Below, one piece after another: positions 21,690 to 33,700 of a stretch of 64,000 nt of DNA. The notes under the pieces are model-generated. The model was not told where the DNA came from, did no database searches, and saw nothing but the letters and a program-made list of their open reading frames with translations. Each line of letters begins with the position of its first letter. Within the stretch, counting starts at the first letter, position 1. The translations under genes and the position numbers were made by a program. The DNA comes from Basidiobolus meristosporus CBS 931.73 (taxonomy: Eukaryota > Basidiobolomycota > Basidiobolomycetes > Basidiobolales > Basidiobolaceae): the NCBI GenBank assembly GCA_002104905.1, contig MCFE01000021.1, positions 172,027-236,026 of the forward strand, read 5' to 3'.

Positions 21690-22470
21690 TTGGTGCTATC
21701 TGAAAGCTCTGACCTTCCTTATCCATATATGGTAGCAGTCTGATGTTTATCATGCTTGGAACATGTCCAGATATCTCACATTCAGTGGGTGTTGTCAGCC
21801 AGCATATTCAGAACTATGGATCTGATCATATTATAGCAGTTAAGCAAATTTTTAGATACCTAAAAGGAACTGCTAATATCTGCTCAAGATACACTTATAA
21901 GAATTCAGAACAGGATCTTGTGGGATGCTCTGATGCAGCTTGGGGACAAAATTTGGAAAACAGAAGTTCCACCTCAGGATACACTTTTCTGATTTAGAAC
22001 TCAGTTACTACTCAGGGATTAAGTTCTCCATAGACAGAAGCACCCAGACTATCACCCTAAGCCAATCCAAGTATATTCAAGATATACTAAAGAAGTACAA
22101 AATGGAAGACTGTAAATCTGTATCTACCTCAATGGAGACAATCCTTAACTTGGTCAGAACTTAACCAAATCAAGAGAGCTTGGTGCTATCTGAAAGCCCT
22201 GACCTTCCTTATCAATCTATGGTAGCAGTCTGATGTATATCATGCTTGGAACATGTCCAGATAACTCATATTCAGTGGTAGTTATCTGCAAACATAATCA
22301 GAACTATGGATCTGATCATATTATAGCAGCTAAGCAAATTTTTAGATACCTAAAAGGAACTGCTAATATCTGCTTAAGATACACTTATAAGAATTCAGAA
22401 CAGGATCTTGTGGGATGCTCTGATGCTGATTGGGGACAAAATTTGGAAAACAGAAGTTCCACCACAGGAT
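21690..22470 (+). repeat. Tandem duplication in Copia copy B (RT-RNase H junction)
   Basis: The stretch 21690-21992 (LGTCPD block to SGYTFL) is repeated at 22176-22480. The stretch 21993-22175 (YYSGIKFSIDRSTQTITLSQ) repeats 12500-12677, the RT tail before the Gypsy insertion. The original unit was therefore about 480 bases, duplicated in tandem, and the Gypsy element sits inside the first unit only. Confidence 0.85.
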
Positions 22471-22820
22471 ACACCTTTCTTTACTGTAAAGGAGCAATAT
22501 CATGGAATTCAGGAAAGCAACCAACTGTAGCACTTTCTACCACAGAGGCAGAGTATGTGGCAGTCTCTGAAGCTACAAAAGCAGCAATGTGGTCAGGAAA
22601 GCTTTTTACAGATTTAGGCCTATGTCAAAAAATTCCTATCACTTTATTTCAAGATAATCAAGGATGTATACAATTAGGTAGAAATTCAGCTTTTCATGCT
22701 AGAACCAAGCACATAGATATTAGACATCATTTCATATGTGAAGCTATAGGGAATAACTTAGTTAGCTTAGTTTACTGTCCTACAGATGAAATGATTGCAG
22801 ACACATTTACAAAACCATAA
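22233..22820 (+). pseudogene. Copia RNase H, copy B
   Basis: An open frame of 195 residues holds the RT-RNase H linker (MLGTCPDNSYSV; AAKQIFRYLKGT) and RNase H motifs: GCSDADWGQN, YCKGAISWNSGKQPTVALST, TEAEYVAVSEA, LFQDNQGCIQLG and the ARTKHIDIRHHFICE block, ending FTKP followed by a stop. It is the second unit of the tandem duplication and the best-preserved part of this Copia copy. Confidence 0.88.
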
Positions 22821-22891
22821 GCTAGAGACAGGTTTGAGTATCTTAGGTCAAAATTAGGACTAGTCAGTATGAGCATTTAGCTCAGTGAGAG

Positions 22892-23240
22892 TGTTGTAAA
22901 AATTTGTAATTCCACCTAAATACTGACCTAACTTAGTCACTTAGGTCATTACCTTCAAATCCCTGAGAATACTGACCAAATCCCTTGTTAGGACTTACTT
23001 GGAATATTTTCACCAAAATACCAGGTACCCAGAACATGAAGATTCTCAAAGTGGTCCAAACAGCCCCAAACCTCTCACACATGTTCTTGGGACCCTCCTT
23101 AACCTATTATATAAGCTTGTAACACCAAGACCATGTAAAAGTATAAATACTACTTTTACATTCAATGAATCATTAAGTGAAAAACACATAATCTACTTGT
23201 CCTCCCAATCACTTCCAATATATCCAAGACTCTTACAACA
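22892..23240 (+). repeat. 3' LTR of Copia copy B (LTR-B)
   Basis: The 349 bp LTR starts TGTTGTAA and ends TTACAACA, an 8-base perfect terminal inverted repeat. It contains GTATAAATAC near 23137 as a likely TATA box. Other copies of this LTR occur at 26074-26421, 26450-26664 and 27178-27509. It is followed directly by a truncated minus-strand Copia gag. Confidence 0.88.
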
Positions 23241-23251
23241 TTTGATACTCT

Positions 23252-24079
23252 AGAGTTTTTTGGCAAGTGTCTCCATTTGGAAAATGAGTTGTAGCATGTC
23301 ATCCTCTGGCCTCATCATCATGTTGAAGAACTTTCTTATTAATTAAAGCTTATTTGATACTGCCTTTGCACTTAAGATTTTCTCTAAGGATTCTCATGCT
23401 GCTATGGCAATATTAGAAGCACAAATTTGTCCAATGAAAGAATCTTGCATATTGTTACAAATGGCATTAAAGGCATTTCTCTCCATGTCTTGCTGCTTTA
23501 AAGCTTCACCTGCTGCTCCTTTGGGCTCAACTTCCTTTCCTGATACTATACTCTAAAGCTTTCTTTCTGCAAGGTGATCTTCTTCTTAATTCTCTAAAGT
23601 CTGTAGTCCTTCCCATTAAATGGCGTCTTTGTGGAGAAGATGTTAGTACTGTTGTGTTTATTAGTATATTTTATATATAAAATATATTAAGCCATTTGGG
23701 GCTTGAAACCTATTGCAATACAGGAGGTGTTTGGATATAAGGAAACTATTGAGAAATAATGATAATGGTTGAACTGATGCTTATTGATACTGAAGCTCTG
23801 TACTGATATCTTTGCAGATATAATACAGCTGTAACACTAGGTAAGGTGAGTCTCTGAACACTCAGGAGCATTCTCTTACAGTCTCAGGGTTGGTAAATAA
23901 TGCTTGGTAAAGTGCTAATTTGATCTTGACTATAGGCAAATAATCATAGGATCATAGATCTGAAAGAAAGTGGCAAAGTTTAAGGCTGTTGATTATGCCT
24001 ATAGTTGCTAAGACTAGTCCAGAGTTGTCAAGTAGGTTTTAGTTGCTGAATGATACCAAGTAGCTCAGTAGTTCAACAC
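23252..24079 (-). mobile_element. 5' end of a further Copia copy (family A): LTR plus gag fragment
   Basis: On the minus strand an LTR of about 425 bases (24079-23655) begins TGTTGAACTACTGAGC and ends AATAAACACAACA. A short leader follows, then gag from about 23625 (KTPFNGKDYRL) to 23252 (KTWREMPLMPF, NP*RKS), with stops. Its opening bases match the LTR fragment at 3197-3275, which identifies it as the 5' LTR of family A. The element is cut off by the junction with LTR-B at 23240. Confidence 0.75.
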
Positions 24080-24149
24080 ATTCTGGTTTGCCTTGAGTTC
24101 CTGATGGCCCCATAGTTTACCAGCCTGAAGGTAAAGCCATGCTAGAACT

Positions 24150-25640
24150 TAGTTGTCACTTAGGTTCAGTTAACTCATTCAAGAGTCTTATTACACTTTT
24201 CTCTTGGATACCACAGTATGTTTGACCATGCCTTTGCCATGGTACTTGATGGGTTATCATCAAACAGGTACTCTACCAGCAAATCCTGCTGGCCATGGAT
24301 TCTAATCAAACTGAATCTGTCAACTATCTTACGGTATCAAAGCCAAAATGTGATGGTAGTCTCACTGGTTTCTGGGCCTAAATCACTGTCCAATCTGGAC
24401 AGCTACCTGTATCCATTGCTGGATGAATATTGTATGCTTTCCAGCAGGATAACTGTAAATGACCATCATGTCAAAGTGCATATTATTATCTGCATTGGGG
24501 ATGCCCCATCCATCAGCAAGATAGCTGGCTTTTCTGGGCACAATGGATGATATTGCTGTCAAATTTGTGAGATACAAGGGAATTACTCCATAACTCTCAC
24601 ACATTATTATTACCCAAACACTAACACTAAGAACACCATGCTCCTGTAGAGAAAACATACAGAAGTCAGCATGCAATTGCAACAAAGTTGTTAAGCTATA
24701 AGCCATTGGCTGGAATGTGGAATTAAATGGAAACTAGAGATACTTAAGATAGAAGGTATCTGCTGGAGCACAAGCTTTCCACTGAGAGCAATGCATTTGC
24801 TTTTCAACAATATCTCTTTAGTGATGACCAAGTTGTACATGCGGCATTTTGAGCTAAATAAGCCCTTCATGATACTGGAGAAATTTGAAAGAGTTGGCAA
24901 GATAGTGCTTCTGCCCCACTTGTTAGGAAGTCCAGAACCATCTCACAAAAGGAATTTCCCCTAGGTCATCAGTAGACACAGAAAATGAAGAAAAATGGGA
25001 GAATACTACTACCACAAATTAGGATACTTCCTAAATGGAGCAAAAACCTATGTAGGCTATACTTGGACTATCTGGCAATGCTGATATGTTCCATGGAGCC
25101 TCTTGTACAAAGTTCCCAAGCCAGAAACCCCAGAAGAGCCTTGAAACTCTAGCAGGATCTGTCAGATATTGTGATATATATTGGAGCAGATTATTTAATG
25201 CAGAAGTCTTGATGTCTGCTATGTATGGAGCTGAATGTCATTGTTGCATAATATCCTTGACCTTTCATGAGATGGTCAAATCAAGTTGATGATAAAATTC
25301 CAGTTCCTTCTGGAAAGTTCTTTTACATTCATGGTATTGTCTTATACCAAACTGGGTAAGTTAAGAAGCAAATGGACTTTGAATCTATGGTAAATGAAGT
25401 AGTCAGTCCACAGAAAGTTATTGCTCTTTAAGGAAGACAAACATGACCATTCTAGATCATTTTTTGTGGTTCTGAATCACTATACAAATGTGGCTCAAGT
25501 GGGAGTAGGCCATTCTGGCTCAGAGCTGAGCAAATGCTTTTTTTTGACCATGTTATATGTACCACTGTGCCAGGAAATGCAGATAATCTCCATCATGTGT
25601 AAATGATAAAACTTTGACTTGTCCCATTTTAGGTCATCAT
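24150..25640 (+). pseudogene. TNP2-like (Transposase_21, CACTA-type) transposase remnant
   Basis: The open stretch 24218-24550 reads DGLSSNRYSTSKSCWPWILI, then NVMVVSLVSGPKSLSNLDSY, then HVKVHIIICIGDAPSISKIA and GFSGHNG. This order (LDG...WP-I-NL, V-GPK--DLDSYL-PL--E, H-V-GD-P---K--GF-GHNG) is the conserved core of fungal TNP2-like transposases. Further degraded pieces continue to about 25640: CQICEIQG, SFPLRAMHLLFNNIS (compare the SMHLF motif), and an open stretch 25421-25606. Stops and shifts are frequent. No terminal inverted repeats of this element could be identified. Confidence 0.7.
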
Positions 25641-26073
25641 TTTTCACCACATAGAGCATCTACATATTGAAAATCACTGTCCCTGAGCCTAATATCGACA
25701 CACAGTGAAGTTGTCTAAATAACTAAATAAAAATGGGCCAATTCTGCTCAAATAAAAAGCATTAGATAGCCCTGAGACCATATTGCACTATTACAATCCA
25801 ACAATCAGGCTTAGCTCATTATTCAAGCCTGTGCAAGAGATCAAAGATGAAGATTAGTATTTTGATCACTTCATTCTGATTTTTAGGCATACTATCAAAT
25901 AGGTATGCACTTTGGATTACAAGTTACTTGTTCAACTAAGTTGATCACAAATTCATATGCCACTGGATAATATATTAGTCCAGTATGCAAAATAGTTAAA
26001 TTTCATATGTTTCAATACAGATGGCACACTCTCAATAGGTATTTATTGCGTATGATAATTTGTTGAGTAACAG
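25641..26073. other. AT-rich stretch, no gene recognised
   Basis: About 430 bases without convincing coding sequence. It may be the remainder of the TNP2-like element or its flank; I see no terminal repeats. Confidence 0.5.
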
Positions 26074-26421
26074 TGTTGTAGGTAATAAGTTGTCACCTAA
26101 ATACTCATGCTAACTTAGTCACATATATCTTGCTTTGTGAAATGCATTCTATCCTGACCAAATCACTTGTTGGGATTTACCAAGAGTATTTTCACCAAGT
26201 TATCAGGTACCCATATTATGACCTTTCTCAAAGTTGTCAAAGAGACTCCAAACTTTGCACACATATTCTTGGGACCTTTATCAACAAGTACTATATGTTT
26301 GTTTGCTCTACCTTATTAGAGTATAAATACCATGCTTTTGATCAATAAATCTACAAGTGAATCACATGTAAATCCTCAAGTCCTCCATATCACTTTCAAT
26401 ACTCATCAGAATATTGCAACA
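26074..26421 (+). repeat. LTR-B copy (348 bp), diverged
   Basis: It starts TGTTGTAGGTAATAAG and ends ATATTGCAACA and is colinear with the LTR at 22892-23240, with many substitutions. A TATA-like GAGTATAAATACC is kept near 26320 and AATAAA near 26344. No matching target duplication is visible (AACAG on the left, GGTTG on the right). Confidence 0.75.
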
Positions 26422-26449
26422 GGTTGACCAAGACCAAATTGAAGTAGAA

Positions 26450-26664
26450 ATATTTTAGGGAAGTTCCCAAGACCATGAGCACAAAGTTTGGGGCTGTCTG
26501 GACCACTCTAAGGTATCTCAAGCTCTGGGTACTTAATGGTATGTAAGAATATTCTGACTAAATCTTGACAAGGAAGTTGTGCAAGGTTCTCTAAGATTTG
26601 TAGACTATGACCTGAGTGATCAAGCTAGGTGAATATTTAGGTTTAATTACCAAAGTTTACAACA
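26450..26664 (-). repeat. LTR-B fragment, inverted
   Basis: The minus strand from 26664 begins TGTTGTAAAC and matches the first ~215 bases of LTR-B, including the block with TTTGGGGCTGTC read on the plus strand. It is truncated near 26450 and lies about 30 bases from the plus-strand LTR-B copy, forming an inverted pair. Confidence 0.65.
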
Positions 26665-27177
26665 TGCTGAACCACAAAAGCTCTAATCTTAATATCCATT
26701 AGGTACAGTACTTGTAATAATAAAGGCCCAGGATGCTTTCCATGGGGATTACCTGTATCAAGCTCTGTAGCCCAAGTTGGACAGCTCACTCAGCACACCA
26801 ACATTTATCACAATACCAAAACTTTGGCAATAAGTATTGCTCAGGTGCTTCAGCCAAATCATACAAGTGTCCAATTGATTTTGGGCAGTAGGTAACTCTC
26901 AAGTACCAACCAGTTCCAAATCCCCTAACTGCTTTGTATGACCCACTCATTCAGAGTCTATGGCTCATCTAAAGCCATTACACAAGCATAAGTCCATGTG
27001 ATTTGATCATCTTCATGGATCAGTTGGTGATTTAACTTTGAACCATTTCCAAAGCACCTGCTGCATTCAGATACTTCAAGCACCATTGAACCTGCCAACC
27101 ACAAACAAATCATCAGAAGCCAGTGATAGCAGGTTTAAGGATGGGCCTGGGACTTTGGGAACCGTTGACCTTGTATG
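26665..27177. other. Unassigned stretch between LTR copies
   Basis: About 510 bases with no recognisable ORF on either strand. The position between LTR copies suggests transposon debris, but no protein similarity is visible. Confidence 0.4.
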
Positions 27178-27509
27178 TGTTGTAAGAGTCTTGGAGATAT
27201 TGGAAGTGATTGGGAGAACAAGTAGATTATGTGGTTTTCACTTAATGATTTATTGAATGTAAAAGTAGTATTTATACTTTTACCTGGTCTTGGCATTACA
27301 AACACGTAGAATAGGTTAAGGAAGGTCCCAAGAACATGTGTGCAAAGTTTGGGGCTGTTTGGACAACTTATCTAATTTTCATGTTCTGGGTAAATATTCT
27401 AAGTAAATCCCAACAAGGAATTTGGTCAGTATTCTCTAGGATATGAAGGTAATGATCTAAGTGACTAAGTTGGGTGAATATTTAGGTGGAAATACGAATT
27501 TTTACAACA
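27178..27509 (-). repeat. Solo LTR-B with perfect 5-bp target duplication
   Basis: The 332 bp block is the reverse complement of LTR-B, with termini TGTTGTAA and TTACAACA. GTATG precedes it (27173-27177) and follows it (27510-27514), a perfect 5-base duplication expected for Copia integration followed by LTR-LTR recombination. It is closer to the 3' LTR of copy B than the 26074 copy is. It marks the right edge of the transposon block. Confidence 0.85.
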
Positions 27510-30500
27510 GTATGGAGTCCGAGTATGCGAATATTTGAGGTGAGTTTGATGGGCTGAAGGGGACTCTGTATTATAGGATGAAATTAGAAAATGCCATACG
27601 ACTACACCGTAGGTAAGGGTCAAGAACTGTCACATGTGACAATACAAAACGACAAGTATGCTACCAACTCGCCCGGTCTGGAATTTGGACAATGCGGACT
27701 ACACCGTACCTTCATGCAAATACAGAAGGTAGAGTCGACCTTCTAGTAGAGCGCATCATTCGTATAGGCCCGTTATGTGCATCACTGTAAAAGGAATTAA
27801 GCGAAGTATCAGGCCATTAAAAGATGCCATAGTCCGTAGCCAATGTCAGCCTCCCTTTTGTTTGGTAGGATTTCGTAGCACCAACTGCTAGTGGGGGTGA
27901 CTTGACGACCTTCTGACATCCCAACACCTCCGCAAAACATCGGAACCATGACATCGAACCACAGATGACATTTAGTCAATTGACTGGTCACCACACTAAA
28001 CCACACGGAGAACTTGGCCGCCGGACTTCTATGGAGGCAGGGAGACTCCAGATGAGAAGCTCGCGCATTTCAGGAAACAATCATACCAATAATAGTCAGA
28101 GTGATCATGATTTTGGCTAGAGTTAAATCATTTAAGTTTGGACTGGATACAGGTATAATCAGAGTAATTGTATGGAAGGCCAATTGACCATGCTTCTAAG
28201 AAAGCTTGGTGAAACCATCCTGTTGCCCGATAGATTTCCCAACCAACGTCAGCGTCAAACCAACAGGCCGCATGTGAGATCGGGATGAAGGGACTACTTG
28301 GTGACCAATCGATAGTTCCAACCAAACCAACATTGGCATGGGTTTGTGTGGGCAATGTAGCCAAAACCACTAAATAAGCCGGGGTACATCAAGGCCATTG
28401 CTGGTCAAGCATTATGTCATCCCTAGATTCATTCGGCCGCTTTGCCGGGAACTTCTCTCCTTGATGTCAAGCACCAGATAGGATGAGCCAATCGCCCGAA
28501 TTGTAAGCAATTTCGAGTTGATTAGTAAGCCGAATTGCTGCTTCAGGAACAATCTGAACTTCCCAACTCCATCCACCAGCATGACTTCCATGACCGGATT
28601 TACCATCAACTAAGCTAAATATGAATTTAGGACACATCATAGAATCATCTTCTCCCATTCCACCAATGACACAGCTCGGGGCTGTGGCGATTGTTGGTAT
28701 GACCTGTATCAGAATACTATGTTGTCATGACCTTAATAGTGATTGTGTGTGGTAAGGAGAGAATTCACTGGCTACCGGTGGCATTGCTGCCAGATTAGGT
28801 AACACCTCATTCATTTGATGGTATTTGGTCGAGATCTCCGTTGTATGTTACTGGTCGACTAACAGGGTTGAATTAAACCTAACATACTGAAAATCCTCTC
28901 AAGACCCCATTATGGACAGTGTGGCAGAGAACTTTCGAGGGTGAGGGAGATCACCTCCTCTGGCAGGATTCGGCAAGGCCCACTGCTGGAATACGCTATG
29001 GGGGATGAGGAAGAGTAGTGCACCAAACCTAGGGCACCGTTAATATTCGATCGATGGATTGGATGCACACTAGCTGCTAGTTGACCAGTACAGCAATGGC
29101 CAACACCAGAGCCCTAATTTATAGTAACCCTATTGGAACCGATCCTTGCAAAGCTACGCACCCATTGCCCACCTCAGCGATCGCGGAGCGGGTTACAAGA
29201 CACAACCCCTGCGCATACTACCATGAGGCGCTGATGCATGAGCGACCGACGCACTTAGGGGCAATCGTCACCCCACGGGACTCCGCCATTTATCGAAAAC
29301 CAGCCGAGGGGAGAGCAACGGTGGCCATAGGGAATGTCGCGTGGTACCGCAATTGGCCACGCATTGCTTGATGCTACGAAGTATCCTGGAACATAAAGCT
29401 GCCGAATTCCCCGAGTTACCAAACTCGTGGTGGGACAGGCTTCTGAGGGAATTGGTGTTACTGGCTATATGCTTGAGGGTGTCCAATCCGTTGTGAGTGG
29501 ACAAAAGCTACACGTAGCATCGATTCGGAAGGATATCCTCTCCGCCCCTCTCAACGCCCCTCCAATCGAGCAGCTTGGGGTAAACGACACGTTGCCGTGC
29601 AGGCTGGGCGGATAACAGCAGTGCCTCATCCATGTCAGCGCACACTGCTGTGCTGTGATGTCAAGAGCAGAACCACCGGGAACATAAGCTGCAGCATGAC
29701 TGGCATGCAACTCCAACAATATGGGAGGCACATCATGATGATTTGTGCCAAGACTGGTCTGAATCCATTGGCCAGAGAAGCGGCCAATGACCACCCAACG
29801 CCAAGCGTACGGGCTGTTGGAGATGATGATGGATTACGAATCCATGAATGCTGGAGTCCCCTTTGATTCAGGCAAGGCACACTGCCAGTCCACATCGCGA
29901 GGGAAGCCTGACCTGCTGCGACAGGGTTACCTCGCCCATAGGGTCCCTTTTGTATCTGCAATGCATCATCGATGATGTAACATCTTCGATGAGATCGGCC
30001 TAGGGCTGTATATGTAAGTGATGGGAGTGTGTTCTGTTGAGATTTGTGAGACGATGCTGGGGGGTGAATTTGGTGCTAATGACACCGTGGCTGCCTTTTC
30101 GGTCGCCGTGGTCTTAATGAACTGTGTCGCACCAGCCTTACAATCTGAACTGCTGCTTCGGGAAACGAGCGATACTGTGTTTCATCCTGCCCGTATCGAA
30201 CAGCTCGGCTGTTGAGGCCGATCACGAGAGCTGCCCAATGCTGGTGCCATGATGCCAAGGGGGTCTTACGTGAGATGTCAGAATGGTATACAGCCCTATG
30301 TCAACGCTCGCAGCGATTTTAGCTTCAATCCTCCCGTTGATTCAGGATATTGCGCTTGTTACAGATCTACCCGACTCTGATCTGGTCCACCGCACGCCAT
30401 TGGGCAATCTAGCCGTGGATCAGTGTTTTGTCTATCACCAGCCTCTACAATCCACCAAAATTCCCTTGAAATGCTTGGATTTCGCCATGGTTCTTAAGTT

Positions 30501-30735
30501 ATTTTACGTAATTCCTTTTTAATATGATCATTTCACCATCCTAGGCTCCAATCTTTTAGCAGCCTCCCTTCCATCTCTTGACACACCAATTCCAGGCCCA
30601 CAGCTTCCCAACCATTCCGAGCCAACAATCCCCGTTTCTCTTGTCTTATTCATCTCCACAGCTGCCCGCACACTCGCCACTACTGCATCCAGTCCCTGCT
30701 CTATTCAACCCTCTCTTCGCAACCAACCAACTTCC
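27510..30735. other. Gene-poor stretch, 3.2 kb, GC-richer than the transposon block
   Basis: No conserved protein could be read on either strand. Short open frames (for example 29081-29371 plus, 29465-29794 minus, 28658-28467 minus) show no domain, signal peptide or consistent splice structure. Base composition changes near 27510 from AT-rich repeats to balanced, CpG-containing sequence. The last ~200 bases are pyrimidine-rich and may be the promoter and leader of the histidine kinase gene at 30736. Confidence 0.5.
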
Positions 30736-33700
30736 ATGGAGACTCTTGATGTTCGAGAGGATCCAAAAGCGAACCGAGCTACGTACAAAACATACCTGCG
30801 CCGATTAGGAAGATGGTTCATTTACCCCAGAATATCCCCGGAAGTGAGCGCGGATGTGGCCATGAGGTATCTCCTGGTCAAAACCTTCTCGGTGGTGTTG
30901 CTGCTGACCACCTTGGTGTGGTGGTTGCAGTTCGGCACCACGCCCCAAACCCGGTACCTCCCCACCATGCCCATACTATGCGCCTCGATACCGGTCATAT
31001 TGCATCGCACAAAGTCCACCACCATTGCCGGGAGTCTGCTGCTGGCGTGCTTGATGTTCGTGAGCGCAGCCACCATCCAAGGCGAAGGGGGGTTTGTGGT
31101 GCTGGGTGCGGCTTGCAGCCACGTTTTTCCGCTACTGGCGGTCATGATCATCGGGCGAACCGCTGGGGTGGTCGTCGCCTTCCTGTGCATCCTAGAGAAC
31201 CTCTACTTCTACTGGAACCGCTCCCTTAGCCTGCAGGCCGTCCCTAGCGCCGCCAGTGAGAGGCAGGCTCTGCTTGTGTTGGTTGGCTACTCAGTCAACA
31301 TATTCTTCATATGCGCCCTCTCCATCCTGCACGACTTCAGCAAAACCCTGTGCACGGATGAGCTGGTGGACATATGCGAGCAGGCGTTGGACGCCTCGAG
31401 GGCTAAGTCCCGGTTTGTATCCCAAGTGTCCCACGAGCTTCGAACTCCACTGTCGGCAATCTTCGGGTGGACCGAGCTTCTCCTCACCGATTCCAAGGTG
31501 GGGGAGGAGTCGAGGGCCAGCATGAAGATGGTCCACACTGCATCTAGAAATTTACTTGCTATTTTGAACGACATTTTGGATGTAAGTAAGCTAGGTGCTG
31601 ATAAGATGGTCCTTTCTAAATCCGAGTTTGATCTCCATGAGTTAGCCGTAGACACATGTCACATTATGAGCGGGCTCTCGTCCAAGAAAGGTCTTGAGTT
31701 GTTGCTCGATTACCCACGTGGCATGCCCTGCCTTTTCCATGGCGATCCAGGTTTGTCTTCTTTCCTGCTCGATTGGCCGGCCCACGGTGCGCGCGTAGCA
31801 GTTCCTCGGTCACTAACCCGCCAGCGTCTTAGGTCGTATACGGCAGATCTTGAGTAACTTGGTCTCCAACGCAGTCAAGGTAATTCCCTCCCCCACCATG
31901 CTGTCGCTTCCATCCTAATGGCCGCCAACATCTAATGAACTTTCCACCACCAGTTCACCGAGAACGGGTACATTGAGGTATCGTTCAAAGTACAGACCGA
32001 GGATGTGGACACCACCCGGATCCTCTGTCTTGTGAAGGACACAGGTATGTCGGATCGATCCCACTGATACGTCGCATCGCGCTTTACTCACCGGCTGACT
32101 TCTAGGGATTGGAATTCCCCATGAGGTCCAGAACAAGCTCTTCAAGGAGTTCAGTCAGGTCAAAGGAAGGTTAGTGAATCTCGTCTAGCGTCATCAGACG
32201 TAACTTGTTTGTTGACAATCGCTGTTGTGTAGCAACTTCGGCTACAACACCAGGGTCCAATCTGGAACCGGGCTGGGGCTGTTTCTGGTAAGTTACGACG
32301 GAGCCGCCCACCTGATAATGCCGATCTAACGCCGCCCTTTCTTTTCTTAGGTCAAGCGACTGACGGAGTTGATGCAGGGAGAAGTGCTGATGCAATCCGA
32401 GCCTGGCCAAGGGTCTGTCTTCGGCTTTTCCATCCCTCTAGAAAAGCAGAAGAACGGGGAAGTGGAGAGCTCACATATCAACCCGCTCCCCACCACCACC
32501 CACTTCCTGCCCGCGTTTCTCAGCAACCCCAGTCCGCTCTACGATGCGGATAACGGCACCTCGTTGAGGCTTCACGACCGGAACTTTTTCATCTTCTCCA
32601 GAAGCAAATATTTCGAATCATTTCTGTACAAGCTTGTCCAGGATTCCTGGGGCGTGTCCTCGTGCCATTTGATGCTTGAGGAGCACAGTGAGGATACCAA
32701 CGAGCGATACATTACCGTGCCTAGCATGAAATCCATGTCGTTCTGTAGCAACGACTCGATCCTTCTGTTCGATCTCAGCCCTGGTCAAAAGCACCGTTCG
32801 CTGCAGGCGAAGGACGAAACGACTCCAGCGGAAGCGGCTGGAGTGGATGTTGAGGAATGGCTGGATATCATTTGTCGCTCATTAGTACGCAATCAGCCCG
32901 AGAAACCCCAAGTTGAGATGGTGGACCAGGGTGACACACAGGAGCAAACGGACAAGCCGACCCTGATTTTCTTCTACGCCTTCGGCCAAGCCAGCAAGGT
33001 GCACATTCCGATCCGTATCAAGCAGTACTACGATGTATCAATTTGCCGGAAGCCAGTTTCTGAGAGAGAGTTGATTGACCTCATATGCAACCTAAAGCAA
33101 GACGACCAGCAATGGATGGCCCCGTCCTATTCTGTACATAGCAAGCATCTCCCGGAGCGCCGACTCTCGGCCAGTAAACTTAAGCTTCCTACATCTGTTT
33201 TGGGGGGAGAGATAACATCCCCACCCAAGGAATTCACTTCCGAGGAGATTGCCACCTCTCCTGAAAGCCTGAATTTGATTAAAAATCTCGTGCCGTCGGA
33301 TGCCTTACCCGCCTCCCCGGTGGGGGAAAAGCGCGTCAGCATCTCGGATACAGTAGAGTATATAAGCCAGAAGCCACGATCCCCCTCGCTTAACGGGAGG
33401 AAACGCAGCCCTGGTAAGCCTGCAATCGCCAACAAGACTGTGGATTTGAAGCCGACGTCCGCCAAGACGAACATCGCTTTACCCAAGGTCTTGGTGGTGG
33501 ATGACAACTCCATCAACAGGTAGCCTCTAGCACTACAGTCACTGCCAAAGCGGCCTCTTCTCTGACCCACTCTTTCTAGAAAACTCGCCCAATTCCAGCT
33601 CAAGAAACTTGGGGTGGAACACATCGACATTGCCGCTGATGGGATGATTGCCTGCGAGATGCACAAGGAAAACAAATACAATCTGATTTTTATGGATTTA

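Larger units (their letters stand above)
9504..23240 (+). mobile_element. Ty1/Copia retrotransposon, copy B, split by a Gypsy insertion
   Basis: Copia domains run in order on the plus strand: gag from about 9504, protease near 10260, pre-integrase and integrase 10660-11560, RT 11782-12672. After the 9.0 kb Gypsy insertion, RT/RNase H resumes (21690-22820) and the element ends with a 349 bp LTR (22892-23240). The 5' LTR and leader are missing at the head-to-head junction near 9503. It differs clearly from family A in sequence and LTR, so it is a separate family. It also carries a tandem duplication of its RT-RNase H junction. Confidence 0.9.

Noticed and set aside
29081-29794. Open frames of about 90-110 residues on both strands
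   Set aside because: They overlap each other, lack motifs, and have no consistent splice or promoter context.
30813-31655. Other-frame open reading frames over the histidine kinase (plus and minus)
   Set aside because: They are shadows of the GC-rich kinase exon; the kinase frame has the conserved motifs.
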